Assembly (NCBI GenBank): GCA_964631955.1
Contig: CAZWBA010000006.1
Span: 1-64,000 of the forward strand
Direction of reading: 5' to 3'
Origin: CAMLJR01 sp964631955
GTDB lineage: Bacteria > Pseudomonadota > Gammaproteobacteria > Pseudomonadales > CAMLJR01
DNA: 64,000 nucleotides
Shown: piece by piece, positions 51,945 to 61,489 of the stretch
How the letters are laid out: every line of letters starts with the position of its first letter
Numbering within the stretch: position 1 is the first letter of the stretch
Translations under genes and position numbers: made by a program
The notes under the pieces: model-generated
The model's input: only the letters and a program-made list of their open reading frames with translations
What the model was told of the DNA's origin: nothing
Database searches by the model: none

Positions 51945-53027
51945 TCAGCTCCGTTTGCCCGCGTCGTCGCGCAGCAGGCGAATGGTTTTTCCGTCGCGAC
52001 TCACCGTCACGCCGAAACCGGTTTCGAGCGCTTTCATCAGACTGTCGACGTCCCCGATGTCGAAGTAGCCGCCGACACGCAAACCGGCGATTCTGGGATC
52101 GGCGATGACGATGTTCAGGTCCGAATAGCGCGCCACTTCGTCGAGCACCTGCGCCAGTGTTTCGCCCTGAAACATCCATTTCCCCTTGCGCCACGCCAGG
52201 CGCTGCTCGATCCGGTGACCGGGCAGTGTGTCGGTTTCGGTCACCTGCTCCGCGTATCTCGCGGTGCCGCCGCTTTTCAGCACGACATTGCCCGCGCGCG
52301 CGGTTGCCTTCGCCGAAGCCGCCGGCCCTTCGGGCTGGCGGGCTGCGGGTGCATGGACAGAAGCCGGTACGACCTCGACAACGCCCTCCTCGACCAGGAC
52401 ATCCACCTGCGCTCCCGTCATTCTCACGTCGAAGGCGGTGCCGATGGCGCGAACGCGGCCGCTGCCGGCATGAACCACGAAGGGGCGATCGGGATTTTTC
52501 GCGACCTTGAAATGCGCCTCACCGCGATGCAGGTAAACGTTGCGCGCGGCGCCATCGAAGCGTATCTGCACTTCGGATTGCGTATTCAGTGTGAGTATCG
52601 ACCCGTCCGCCAGCGTGACCACCGACTGCTCGCCCAGCCCGGTTCGATAGACCGGCTCGGACGCGACGGCGGCGGAAGCCTCGCGGATCACAGCGCCGGC
52701 ATCGCCGCGAAAGCCGTGCAGGTAAACGCCGGCAGCGACGATGACAGCCGCGCAGCAGGCCGCGAAAGACAGTGCCCACTGCCAGCTTCGACGCGGCGGT
52801 TCGGCCCGATCGGGGAAGAGTTCGGCGAGTACGGCCAGCGAATCCATCGCACCCCAGACCTGGGCCATCTGCACCAGTGCCGCGCGATGACTGTCATCGC
52901 GCTGGAGCCATTCGCGCAGCTCCTCGCGGGCCTTTGTATCGAGAGCGCCGCCATCGAGACGGGCGACCCACATCGCGGCTTGTTCCCGCACTCTGACGGG
53001 ATCGGGGAAGGGAATGACGGTTTTCAT
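51945..53027 (-). CDS. FecR-family anti-sigma regulator
   Basis: A 360-residue FecR protein. The DUF4880 N-terminus (about 12-60, AAMWVARLDGGALDTKAREEL) binds the sigma factor. A single membrane helix follows at about 92-112 (ALSFAACCAAVIVAAGVYL). The FecR domain (about 130-230) and a C-terminal STN-like/secretin fold (about 290-355) are periplasmic. Its start overlaps the sigma-factor stop by 4 bp. It relays the occupied receptor's signal to the sigma factor. Confidence 0.95.
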   Translation of the reverse strand: MKTVIPFPDPVRVREQAAMWVARLDGGALDTKAREELREWLQRDDSHRAALVQMAQVWGAMDSLAVLAELFPDRAEPPRRSWQWALSFAACCAAVIVAAGVYLHGFRGDAGAVIREASAAVASEPVYRTGLGEQSVVTLADGSILTLNTQSEVQIRFDGAARNVYLHRGEAHFKVAKNPDRPFVVHAGSGRVRAIGTAFDVRMTGAQVDVLVEEGVVEVVPASVHAPAARQPEGPAASAKATARAGNVVLKSGGTARYAEQVTETDTLPGHRIEQRLAWRKGKWMFQGETLAQVLDEVARYSDLNIVIADPRIAGLRVGGYFDIGDVDSLMKALETGFGVTVSRDGKTIRLLRDDAGKRS

Positions 53028-53587
53028 GAACGGTGGCGTCCAGTCCTACTAACGGCCGCCGACGGACCGGCGTGGTTTACGGAATCCGCAGCGCCTTCGA
53101 GGCTCTGTAGCTGCGCCGCGCAACGCGACATGCCCTTGGCCAGATGCTTTTCGACGGTGCTCACGGCAATACCGAGACGATCTGCCACCTCCTGCTGCGA
53201 AAGACCGTAGACCTTGCGCAGCAGCAGCACCTGACGGCACTGATAAGGTAGCGAAGCCGCTGCCCGGCAGAAAAGTTCGAAGCGCTGCTGGGACGCCACG
53301 GTATCTTCCAGGGAGACGGTATCCGATAAGACCTCCAGCTCCGGAAAATCCTCTATGTAGTCTTCCAGCAGGCTGGATTTGCGCGCGAGCGAATTGAGCG
53401 CCAGATTGTGGGCCGTGCGGAACAGATAGGCCTGCCGGCAGCGAATCTCGCCCTTCGACCCCGCTTCCAGTACGCGGACGAAGGCCTCCTGGGCGATATC
53501 GTCGACATCCTCGGGGCGCTTGAGAATTCTTTTGAGATACCGCTTCAACGTGCCACTAAAGTCGTGCCATTGTTTTTCCATCGGCAT
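53024..53587 (-). CDS. FecI-type ECF sigma factor
   Basis: A 187-residue sigma-70 family ECF factor. Region 2 contains VDDIAQEAFVRVLEA and RTAHNLALNSLAR; region 4 contains YGLSQQEVADRLGIAVSTVEKHLAKGM. It is in the classical sigma-FecR-receptor order. The likely target is the receptor promoter upstream of 51867, although the genes are also close enough for read-through. Divergent genes upstream are absent; dps follows on the same strand. Confidence 0.95.
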   Translation of the reverse strand: MPMEKQWHDFSGTLKRYLKRILKRPEDVDDIAQEAFVRVLEAGSKGEIRCRQAYLFRTAHNLALNSLARKSSLLEDYIEDFPELEVLSDTVSLEDTVASQQRFELFCRAAASLPYQCRQVLLLRKVYGLSQQEVADRLGIAVSTVEKHLAKGMSRCAAQLQSLEGAADSVNHAGPSAAVSRTGRHRS

Positions 53588-53700
53588 GCCTGTGCGTTTC
53601 TAATTATCGTGGTGCGCATGGTAAACCGACCTGTCCCGACGAAACAGTGCCGCGAAAGAACCGGGTGCCGCTCTCCCAGCCCCGGTTCCCGCTTCGCTTC

Positions 53701-54198
53701 TTACTCCTCCAGCAGCGAGCGCAACATCCACGCGGTCTGTTCGTGCACCGTCAGGCGCTGTGTGAGCAGATCGGCGGTCGGTTCATCGCTGGCCTTGTCG
53801 GCCACCGGAAATATGCTGCGTGCGGTACGCGCCACCGCTTCATGCCCGGTCACCAGAATGGCGACCATCTCCAGCGCTTTCGGCGGAGTGACGGGAACAT
53901 CCTTGATCGAACTCAGCTTGCTGAATTGCGCATACGAGCCCGGCGCCGCATGGCCGAGCGAACGGATGCGTTCGGCGATGGGATCGACCGCATTCCACAG
54001 CTCCGTGTACTGCGTCATGAACATCGTATGCAGCGTATTGAACATCGGTCCGGTCACGTTCCAGTGGAAATTGTGCGTGGTCAGATACAGCGTGTAGGTA
54101 TCGGCGAGCAGCTTGCTGAGCCCCTGCGCAATCGCGGCGCGATCCTTCTCGTCGATACCGATATTGATCTGCAGGTTCGCCTTGCTTTTCTTTGCCAT
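53701..54198 (-). CDS. dps: Dps-family DNA-binding ferritin-like protein
   Basis: A 165-residue Dps that stores iron and protects DNA from oxidants. The ferroxidase motif THNFHWNVTGPMFNTLHTMF with the downstream Glu/Asp in ELWNAVDPIAERI is present. A short Lys-rich N-terminus (AKKSKANLQ) could bind DNA. ATG at 54198 has AAGGAG upstream. Located between the RND pump and FecI, it may be regulated separately. Confidence 0.94.
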   Translation of the reverse strand: MAKKSKANLQINIGIDEKDRAAIAQGLSKLLADTYTLYLTTHNFHWNVTGPMFNTLHTMFMTQYTELWNAVDPIAERIRSLGHAAPGSYAQFSKLSSIKDVPVTPPKALEMVAILVTGHEAVARTARSIFPVADKASDEPTADLLTQRLTVHEQTAWMLRSLLEE

Positions 54199-54361
54199 GA
54201 CATGAACTCCTTGCATCCAGTGTTTCGAAAATGTATTCGGGTTGGTGACAAACCGCTTCGATTCTGACGCTACTGACTTTTCTGACGCTACTGACTTTTT
54301 TTACCGGCGGTCTGTGCCCGAGCCCGCAGAGTCATCAGCGCCATGAAATCCCCTGCCACCC

Positions 54362-57300
54362 TCAGTGGCGGGCCGGTTCGCCCGCTGTGGTGAGATGCCG
54401 GTGAAACAGGTTTTTGAAGCGCGTTTCGAGGCCGTGGATGTAAGTGAACGTCACCGGCACCACGAGCAGGCTGAGCGCGGTCGACGTTACCAGACCGCCG
54501 ATCACCGAAATCGCCATCGGCTGACGGAAGCTCGCATCGCCGCCGAAACCCAGCGCGATGGGCACCATGCCCGCAATCATCGCCACCGTCGTCATCACGA
54601 TCGGACGCGCGCGCTTGTGACAGGCATCGACGATGGCATCGTGCCGGCTCAGACCCCGATCGCGCATGCTGACGATGGTGTATTCCACCAGCAGAATCGA
54701 ATTTTTCGTCACGATGCCCAGCAACATCACGATACCGATCAGGGCCGGCAGCGCCAGCTGTTCGCCGGTGATCAGCAGCGCCACCACCGCCCCGCCGATC
54801 GATAGCGGAATCGCGGAGAGAATCGTGACCGGCTGGAAGAAATCCTTGAACAGCAGCACCAGAATACAGAACACGCACAACACGCCGATGCCGATGGCAA
54901 CGCCGAAATTGGAGAAGAGTTCGATCATGACTTCGCTGTCGCCGGTTTCGATCAGCTTCACGCTGGACGGCATACCCTTGATGGCCGGCAGCGACTTGGC
55001 GCTTTCCAGTGCCTTGCCGAGCGGCGAGCCGCCGAGATCGGCATTGACCGTGACGAAACGCTGGCGATCGAAGCGATCGATCTGCGACGGCCCGGTGCTG
55101 GTGGAGATCTCGGCGATGGTGGCGAGTGAGGTGGTGCCGCTGCGCGTCGGCACGCGCAGGTTCGCCAGCGTGTCGATGTCCTGTCGTGCGCTGTCGGGCA
55201 GCTGCACGCGGATATAAACCTGCCGGCTGTCCAGATTCATCTTGGAAAGCTGCGCCTCGAAATCGCCCGCTGTCGCCACGCGGACGGTATCGCCGATGAC
55301 CTGGCTCGGAACACCGAGCTCCGCTGCGCGCGCGCGATCGGGCCGGATCACGATTTCGGGCCGATCGAGACTCGCCGTGCTGTTGATGTTGCTCAGCCCG
55401 GGAATACTGCGCAGCTGTTGCGCAAGGTTCTGCGCCGTGGCCGTGAGCGCGGAGGTGTTATCGCTGGCCAGCAGAATCGACAGCTTTTCGCCCGGGCCCC
55501 CCGTGCTCAGGGAAAAGCGCGCACCGGGAACCGTCGCCAGCTGCGTGCGAATATCGTTTTCGATGGCGTTCTGGCTGCGGCGCTTGCCGCGCTCGCCGAA
55601 GACGACGATGAGATTGCCCCGCCGCACCTCGCCCACCTGCGCCATGCCCGCACCGGCGGCGGCCTGAGCCTCGCCGACGGTGGTGAAGATGTGATCGACG
55701 CCGGGAATCTCCCTGAGCGCATGGCGGGCGGTTTCGGCGGTGGCCAGCGTGCGTTCGAGCGAGCTGCCCGGCGGCAATTCCACCGTGATGGTGGTGTAAC
55801 CCCGATCGGCCGGCGGAATGAAGCCGGCGGGCAATGTCGCCATCAATCCCAGCGACAGGATGAAGAACAGCGTCGCCGACACCATCGTGGTTTTGCGATG
55901 GGCCAGACACCAGTCCACACCGCGCAGATAACGGCTCATGATCGGGCCGTCGTTTTTCTCCTCGCCGTGATCGGCTTTCAGGAAATACACCGCCATGACC
56001 GGTGTCACCATGCGCGCCACCAGCAGCGAGGCCAGCACGGAAATAACGATCGTCCAGCCAAATTCGCGAAACACCCTTCCCGAAACGCCGCTCATCAGCG
56101 AGGTCGGCAGGAAGACGACGACCAGCGCGAACGTGGTCGCCAGCACGGCCAGCGCAATTTCGTTGACCGCCTCCTCCGCCGCTTCGCGCACCGATTTGCC
56201 CATGCGCTTATGGCGGACGATATTCTCGACCTCCACAATGGCGTCATCGACCAGAATGCCCACCACGACGGCGAGCGCGAGCAGGGTCAGCGTATTCAGC
56301 GTGAATCCGACCCAGTGAATCACCGCGAAGGTCGGGATGATCGACAGCGGCAGCGCCACTGCGGAAATGAACGTCGCGCGCCAGTCGCGCAGAAAGAACC
56401 AGACCACGATCACGGCGAGAATCGCGCCTTCGTACAGCATATGCATCGAACCCTCGTACTGTTCGAGCGTGTACGTCACCGGGCTGTTGACGAGCGTGAT
56501 CGTCAGATCGGGATGCGCCTGCTTCAGCGTTTCGAGAGCCGCGCTCGCCGCCTCGGTAATCTGCGTTTCATCGAAACCCTTCGCGCGGAAATAACGGAAA
56601 CCCACGGTGGGCTTACCGTCCAGCAGCGCCTGCTGGCTGCGCTCGGCAAAACCGTCGCTGATGGTGGCGACCTGATCGAGACGTACCGTGCGCCCATCGA
56701 GCAGCGCGATCGGCATCGCCGCCAGATCGGCGGCGCGGGCAGCGGTCGCCACCGTGCGCACCGATTGCTCGATGTTTCCGACTTCCGTGCGGCCGCCCGA
56801 GGATTCCATCTGCACCTGTTTCAGCGCGCGCGAAATGGCGGTGGCGGTGACATCGAGCGCCGCCATTTTCACCGGGTCGACCGTGATGCGGATTTCGCGA
56901 TCGACACCGCCGATCCGCTCGAACTTGCCGACGCCTTTTACCGCCAGCAGCGTTTTGGCGACCGTATCCTCGACGAACCAGGACAGCGCCTCCTCGTCCA
57001 TCCGCGTCGATGAAATCGCGTAAGTCACCAGCGGTTCGGCGGCCACATGGATCGCGCTGACAGTGGGCTGCAACAAATCCACGGGCAGTTCGGAACGCAC
57101 GCGATCGACGGCATCCTTGCTTTCGATCAGCGCTTCGGACAACGCCTTCTCCAGCACGAACTCGACCGTCATGGTCACGGTGCCATCGGTGATCGCCGTG
57201 CTGATATGTTTCAGGCCGGATACCGTGGCCAGCGAATCCTCGACCTTGCGCGCGACCTCGGTTTCCAGCTGTGAAGGCGCGGCGCCGGGCAGGCTCAGGG

Positions 57301-57442
57301 TGATCGTTACCGCGGGCAGCTCCATATCCGGAAAATTCTGAATCGGCAGCGCGCGAAAACCCACCACGCCCGCCAGCGTCAGCAGCATGAAAAGCAGAAT
57401 GGACGGGATGGGATTGCGGATCGACCAGGTGGCGAAACTCAT
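54362..57442 (-). CDS. RND efflux pump inner-membrane permease
   Basis: A 1026-residue HAE1-family pump (AcrB/MexB-like) with 12 membrane helices and two large periplasmic domains. The N-terminus has LLTLAGVVGFRALPIQNFPDME and SLPGAAPSQLE. The proton-relay motif in helix 4 contains Asp-Asp (GILVDDAIVEVENIVRH). The protein has normal length. Its GTG/ATG region overlaps the adaptor gene's stop by 4 bp (57439-57442), so the pair is coupled. No outer-membrane channel gene is adjacent. Substrate range cannot be seen from sequence. Confidence 0.97.
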   Translation of the reverse strand: MSFATWSIRNPIPSILLFMLLTLAGVVGFRALPIQNFPDMELPAVTITLSLPGAAPSQLETEVARKVEDSLATVSGLKHISTAITDGTVTMTVEFVLEKALSEALIESKDAVDRVRSELPVDLLQPTVSAIHVAAEPLVTYAISSTRMDEEALSWFVEDTVAKTLLAVKGVGKFERIGGVDREIRITVDPVKMAALDVTATAISRALKQVQMESSGGRTEVGNIEQSVRTVATAARAADLAAMPIALLDGRTVRLDQVATISDGFAERSQQALLDGKPTVGFRYFRAKGFDETQITEAASAALETLKQAHPDLTITLVNSPVTYTLEQYEGSMHMLYEGAILAVIVVWFFLRDWRATFISAVALPLSIIPTFAVIHWVGFTLNTLTLLALAVVVGILVDDAIVEVENIVRHKRMGKSVREAAEEAVNEIALAVLATTFALVVVFLPTSLMSGVSGRVFREFGWTIVISVLASLLVARMVTPVMAVYFLKADHGEEKNDGPIMSRYLRGVDWCLAHRKTTMVSATLFFILSLGLMATLPAGFIPPADRGYTTITVELPPGSSLERTLATAETARHALREIPGVDHIFTTVGEAQAAAGAGMAQVGEVRRGNLIVVFGERGKRRSQNAIENDIRTQLATVPGARFSLSTGGPGEKLSILLASDNTSALTATAQNLAQQLRSIPGLSNINSTASLDRPEIVIRPDRARAAELGVPSQVIGDTVRVATAGDFEAQLSKMNLDSRQVYIRVQLPDSARQDIDTLANLRVPTRSGTTSLATIAEISTSTGPSQIDRFDRQRFVTVNADLGGSPLGKALESAKSLPAIKGMPSSVKLIETGDSEVMIELFSNFGVAIGIGVLCVFCILVLLFKDFFQPVTILSAIPLSIGGAVVALLITGEQLALPALIGIVMLLGIVTKNSILLVEYTIVSMRDRGLSRHDAIVDACHKRARPIVMTTVAMIAGMVPIALGFGGDASFRQPMAISVIGGLVTSTALSLLVVPVTFTYIHGLETRFKNLFHRHLTTAGEPARH

Positions 57443-58743
57443 GGCCGGGCACCCTGGACGGGTTTGCCCTGCGACGGGGTTTCTGCCTGCTTACCTTGCC
57501 TTTGCGGAGTCTGGGTCTGCGGGGCCTGGGTCTGCGGAGTCTGTGTTTGAGGAGCCTGTGGCTGCTCAGCACGGCTGACGACGCGCACGGCGTCTCCCTC
57601 GTTGAGGAAACCGGCACCCTGCATGACCACACGCGCGCCCGCGCTCAATCCCGCGGTGATCTCGACCTCGTTACCGCGGTGGCGGCCGGTCGTCACCGGT
57701 TGCTGCACCACCTTGAAAATCGCTTCGTTCTTAGCGCCCGGTTTATTTTTATCGCCGGCTTTATTCTTGTCGCCACCGGCCGCTTCGGAGGCTTCACCGG
57801 CCTTGAAGGCTTCGCCAGCCCTGAAGACATAGGTGCGGCCGTCGCGGATCACCACGCTCACCGCCGGCACCACCAGCGCCGGGCGCGACTGCATCGCAAT
57901 CGTGCCGCTGACATACATGCCCGCGTGCGCACTGCTGCCCGGCACGATATCGGCATACGCCGTCGCCATTCGCGTCTGCGCATCGAGCGATGGCGAGAGC
58001 TGACGGACTTTTGCCTGCGCCGTAGTGCCGTCGGGTAGCGCCAGCGCAACGCCCTGCTTCGGTTTGACGCGCGGCATCTGATCGGCGCTGAGTTCGCCGC
58101 GCCATTCCAGACGACTGTTCACGATCAGCCGGAAAAGCTCGCCGCCGACCGTGCCGATTGCACCGAGCGTCGCGCTGCGCGCGCTGATCAGGCCGTCCTC
58201 CGGCGCCACCACCGTGGCGTAACGCAGTTGCAGATTCTTGGCGTCGAGTCGCGCTCTGGCGACCGCAGCCTGGTGAATGTAATTATCGATCTGCTGCCGG
58301 CTCAGCGCGCCCTTTCCTTCCAATGCGACAGCGCGCAAGCGATCGGCCTCCGCCTGCTCCCACATCGCCTGCAGCTCGGCGTGTTCGGCTTTGAGCGTCT
58401 CCGTGTTGAAACGCGCGAGCACATCGCCCTTCTTCACGCGATCGCCGACATTCACTTTTAATTCGATCAGGCGCTGCCCCGCGATTTCCGAACCGATGAC
58501 GGCTTCCTGCCATGCGACGACCGGACCGGAAACCTGAATCGTTTCGGGCCAGTCCGCTGTGGCGGCCGTCGCCAATTGCACCGTGAGCGCAGGCGCCGCC
58601 TGTGCTGCAGAAGTGTCGGCTTCCCTCTTTCCGCAGCCATGCAATGCCGCGAAAATCCCGATCATCACCGCCGCCCTCAGTGCGATTGTCGAATGATGGG
58701 TGAAACGTTGACGGCGAATGCCGACACAAAACGATAGGCTCAT
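57439..58743 (-). CDS. RND efflux periplasmic adaptor lipoprotein
   Basis: A 434-residue membrane-fusion protein. The N-terminus ends in a lipobox, LHGC, so it is probably a lipoprotein with acylated Cys at about residue 37. Lipoyl-like and hairpin segments are visible (QRLIELKVNVGDRVKKGDVLARF, ALEGKGALSRQQIDNYIHQA). A linker with alternating KNKAGDKNKPG (about residue 325-345) and a C-terminal QTPQTQAPQ-type repeat (about 395-420) are unusual. It is first in the operon with the permease; the TetR gene is divergent. Confidence 0.95.
   Translation of the reverse strand: MSLSFCVGIRRQRFTHHSTIALRAAVMIGIFAALHGCGKREADTSAAQAAPALTVQLATAATADWPETIQVSGPVVAWQEAVIGSEIAGQRLIELKVNVGDRVKKGDVLARFNTETLKAEHAELQAMWEQAEADRLRAVALEGKGALSRQQIDNYIHQAAVARARLDAKNLQLRYATVVAPEDGLISARSATLGAIGTVGGELFRLIVNSRLEWRGELSADQMPRVKPKQGVALALPDGTTAQAKVRQLSPSLDAQTRMATAYADIVPGSSAHAGMYVSGTIAMQSRPALVVPAVSVVIRDGRTYVFRAGEAFKAGEASEAAGGDKNKAGDKNKPGAKNEAIFKVVQQPVTTGRHRGNEVEITAGLSAGARVVMQGAGFLNEGDAVRVVSRAEQPQAPQTQTPQTQAPQTQTPQRQGKQAETPSQGKPVQGARP
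57494..57563 (-). repeat. 15-bp tandem repeats encoding QTPQ/QAPQ units
   Basis: Four to five copies of a 15-bp unit in the adaptor's C-terminus encode QAPQT/QTPQT alternately. The unit sequence is variably GTCTGCGGAGTCTGG on the plus strand. Confidence 0.8.
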
Positions 58744-58800
58744 TTATTGATACTTCATTCAAGGATTGCAGACGGTGAATTCAGCGAGGCATACAAAACG

Positions 58801-58853
58801 GTAAACGCGTGTATACACTAGGTAGGCCCCCTGCGGATGTCAACGCATGTTTA
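58801..58853. promoter_or_regulatory. Candidate TetR operator between adaptor and regulator genes
   Basis: GTAAAC at 58801 and GTTTAC at 58848 face each other, each flanked by related GCGT and ACGC sequence, and a perfect palindrome GTGTATACAC lies at 58809-58818. It is placed in the divergent gap, so it could bind the TetR regulator. The right arm overlaps the most upstream ATG of tetR (58847). Confidence 0.55.
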
Positions 58854-59494
58854 CCTGTTTACGGTGCGCGCCAATGGCTATCAAGAATCCTGTGGACACC
58901 GGCCATAAAGAAAAAATAATGAAGCGCGGCGATGCGAAGGTGACGCGTGCAAAAATTCTGAAGATCGCGACGATGCTGTTTGTCGATCGCGGCTACGAAG
59001 ACGTCGGCATGCGGGAAATTGCGGCCAAAGCGGGCGTGACCGCAGCCATGATCAACCGCTATTTCGGCACGAAGGAAGCACTGTTCGTGGAATTGATCGG
59101 CGATGCGTTCGTCTTCACCGAATTACTGCAGGGACCACGCGCCGGCTTCGGCAAAAAAATCGCCACCCTGGTGCTGCAGCCCTGCGGGCCTTTCGAAAGC
59201 CGCTGCATCGAAGAAGAACATTTCAAAATGCTGCAGATCATCATCCGCTCGGCGGCAACCGAAGGCGCGCCGCTGCAGATTCAGGAAATTCTCGACAAAC
59301 AGATATGGCAGCCGCTCATCGCCTTCCTCGGCGGAAAAAATGCACACGAACGCGCCGAACTGATTGTGGCAACCATCATCGGCTTCGTCCTGATGAACAA
59401 AAAAATCGGCAGCCCGAGCCAGAAAAAAAGCCGACCCGACGTGCTTGCGTCGTTACTGGCAACCACCATTCAAAATTATGTCGATGCGGAATAA
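58847..59494 (+). CDS. TetR/AcrR-family regulator of the efflux pump
   Basis: A regulator of up to 215 residues. The helix-turn-helix reads ILKIATMLFVDRGYEDVGMREIAAKAGVTAAMINRYFGTKEALF (two segments, about residues 37-85). The C-terminal ligand domain is all-alpha. The start is uncertain: ATGs at 58847, 58874 and 58919 are in frame, none with a strong ribosome site. Divergent to the RND operon with operator-like palindromes between, it probably represses it. Confidence 0.9.
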   Translation: MFTCLRCAPMAIKNPVDTGHKEKIMKRGDAKVTRAKILKIATMLFVDRGYEDVGMREIAAKAGVTAAMINRYFGTKEALFVELIGDAFVFTELLQGPRAGFGKKIATLVLQPCGPFESRCIEEEHFKMLQIIIRSAATEGAPLQIQEILDKQIWQPLIAFLGGKNAHERAELIVATIIGFVLMNKKIGSPSQKKSRPDVLASLLATTIQNYVDAE

Positions 59495-59537
59495 TTGCAC
59501 TCGTGCATCAGTGAACAATGTTATGGGGATACAGAGG

Positions 59538-59828
59538 ATGGCCGAGCACCTGCTAAAGGAATATCTGATCCGAAGCGTGGCGGACGATTACGAAAATTTC
59601 GAATTCCTTCGCCAGCAGATCATTGAATGGCACCTGCAACAAAAGAAAACTTTTTCACCCGAAGCGCTACTGGCCGCGATAATCGAATCGATCGACGGCG
59701 GACTGATGAATGCCTATAAATTCAATTCCACGCTCAGATCATTTCAGCAATGCGAATTTCAGACGTCGTCGCCCCACGACTACTGGTTTCTGAAAAAAGG
59801 CGCGCTCGGTTATCCGCACAATCTGTAA
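59538..59828 (+). CDS. Small uncharacterised protein
   Basis: A 96-residue protein starting AEHLLKEYLIRSVADDYENFEFLRQQI and continuing with FSPEALLAAIIESIDGGLMNAYKFN. It is predicted alpha-helical and soluble. GGAT sits close to the ATG at 59538; another ATG at 59523 is possible. Its stop lies in the first unit of a tandem repeat array. I do not recognise it. It may belong to the diiron operon downstream. Confidence 0.6.
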   Translation: MAEHLLKEYLIRSVADDYENFEFLRQQIIEWHLQQKKTFSPEALLAAIIESIDGGLMNAYKFNSTLRSFQQCEFQTSSPHDYWFLKKGALGYPHNL

Positions 59829-59912
59829 CTTGCGCAGACGCCGCAACTTACACAGACGCTGTAACTCACGCAGAGGCTGTAACTCACGCAGAGGCTGTAA
59901 CTCGCGCAGCCA
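59823..59912 (+). repeat. Five 18-bp tandem repeats
   Basis: Five units from 59823 at an 18-bp step; units three and four (59859-59876 and 59877-59894) are identical, CTGTAACTCACGCAGAGG. Every unit but one contains TAA in the frame of the upstream gene, so it is non-coding there. It separates the small gene from the diiron gene. Confidence 0.85.
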
Positions 59913-59994
59913 ACTCGTAGCGATTCAGGACACCGCGTTTTAAAGCGCGGCATGGCGATTGCTTCGTAATTCAAAAAATCTGCGGTGAGCCGAT

Positions 59995-61401
59995 ATGAAT
60001 TTCATGCAAAGCCCCTTGAGAAATTCCGCGCGGCGACGCGTCATCCCGTCATATCGGGACCTGTACGATGAAATGTTAAATAGCAAACCATCGGATAGTG
60101 TGGCGCAGTTTCTTCGCGCTCAGCTCGAATGCGCACGTGGACTTGCGCATGATTTACCGATGGATCTGGAAGACCTTGCCGGCTGGGCCGAACGTAACGT
60201 CATCGCCGTCGGTGTCGAATACCGGGAATATCTGCGCGCCCGCCAGGACGGAAAACCCCGTCGTTATTTTTCGAACAAATCGCACGCGCTGCATTTCCTG
60301 AAAAATGTTGCGCCCACCAAGCTTGTCGACGGCAGCTGGCTTTACGGCGCCGTGCAATGCTGGAACGAACCGCGCTTTCAGGATGTCATCCGGATTTATC
60401 TGGAAGAGCTGGGCGATGGTATCGCGTCGAAAAACCACGTCGTCATTTTCAAGCGGCTGCTCGCAGAAAATCATTGCGAATGGCACTCGCTCTCTGCGAG
60501 CAACGAATTGAACGACGATGTATTCCAGCAGGGAGCGATCCAGCTCGCCCTTGCTCATCGGGGCCGGGAATTTCTGCCCGAGCTCATCGGCTTTAATCTG
60601 GGCTACGAGCAGTTGCCATTGCACTTGCTCATCACTGCCTACGAACTGCAGGAACTCGGTATCGATCCATATTATTTTACTCTGCATATCACGATCGATA
60701 ACCTCGACAGTGGCCATGCCAGAAGAGCCCTGCACGCCGTCGAAACGCTGCGGCCTCGCGATATGTCGGTGAGGGAGTTCAACCGGCGCGTGATCGATGG
60801 CTATCGACTGAATTCGCTGGGTAAAAGCACGACGGAAATTATTGAATCGTTCGATATCGATGCCGAAATGGTCAATCTCTTTCGGCAGAAAGCAACCATC
60901 GGTCAATACATGCATTCCGATCGCTGCAAAATCGGTGGACGTGCGATCAACGAATGGCTTTCAGCGCCGGAAAAAATACCCGGCTTGCTCGGCGAGCTTG
61001 AAAAATCAGGCTGGATCAGACGCAATCACGATCCCGCGCAGAGTCGCTTCTGGCAATTGCTGCAAGGCGAGCGGCCACCGATGTTCGGAGTTTTCACGCC
61101 CTTCGAGCAACAACTGATTTTTGACTGGATCGCAGGGGATGGCTACACCGGTCTCCGGCAGAATTCGATGAATAAACCCGATATCGCCAATGCCATCGCG
61201 GATTCCTGCGAGGATCATTCCGGCATTATCGATATCGACGATTATCGTCTGACCCAGCGTCTGGCCAACTCCAGATCGATGGATGCCAGGATGAATGAAT
61301 TAATCCGTTTGATGGGCCCGGCCTCGCATTCGACACCCAGCGGCCTGCACGCAACCCGACTGTTTAAACAGCTCTACGATATTCACGCTTACAACTTCTG
61401 A
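59995..61401 (+). CDS. Haem-oxygenase-like diiron (iron-containing redox enzyme) family protein
   Basis: A 468-residue protein. The central ~220 residues match my recollection of the haem-oxygenase-like iron-containing redox enzyme (HDO) family. Candidate metal ligands are Glu in IYLEELGDG, His in SKNHVVIFKRLL, Glu in NLGYEQLPLHLL, His in FTLHITIDN, and Asp and His in NLDSGHARRA. HDO members with known roles oxidise amino acids or fatty acids. N-terminal (~1-100) and C-terminal (~285-468) extensions are not in simple members. A SAM-dependent methyltransferase follows 88 bp later. Substrate unknown. Confidence 0.75.
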   Translation: MNFMQSPLRNSARRRVIPSYRDLYDEMLNSKPSDSVAQFLRAQLECARGLAHDLPMDLEDLAGWAERNVIAVGVEYREYLRARQDGKPRRYFSNKSHALHFLKNVAPTKLVDGSWLYGAVQCWNEPRFQDVIRIYLEELGDGIASKNHVVIFKRLLAENHCEWHSLSASNELNDDVFQQGAIQLALAHRGREFLPELIGFNLGYEQLPLHLLITAYELQELGIDPYYFTLHITIDNLDSGHARRALHAVETLRPRDMSVREFNRRVIDGYRLNSLGKSTTEIIESFDIDAEMVNLFRQKATIGQYMHSDRCKIGGRAINEWLSAPEKIPGLLGELEKSGWIRRNHDPAQSRFWQLLQGERPPMFGVFTPFEQQLIFDWIAGDGYTGLRQNSMNKPDIANAIADSCEDHSGIIDIDDYRLTQRLANSRSMDARMNELIRLMGPASHSTPSGLHATRLFKQLYDIHAYNF

Positions 61402-61489
61402 TTTTTTAAAAATTAATGTCCTGATTTTTTTCAGGCGCCGGTTCGATCCATGTGCAGACGAGAAATATCAGATTAAAACGGGAAAGAGT

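Noticed and set aside
55418..57013. 531-residue plus-strand open frame in the RND permease
   Set aside because: The His/Arg-rich product without domains is a shadow of the pump gene on the minus strand.
59823..59912. CRISPR-like array
   Set aside because: Units touch each other without spacers, and no cas genes are present. It is a simple tandem repeat.
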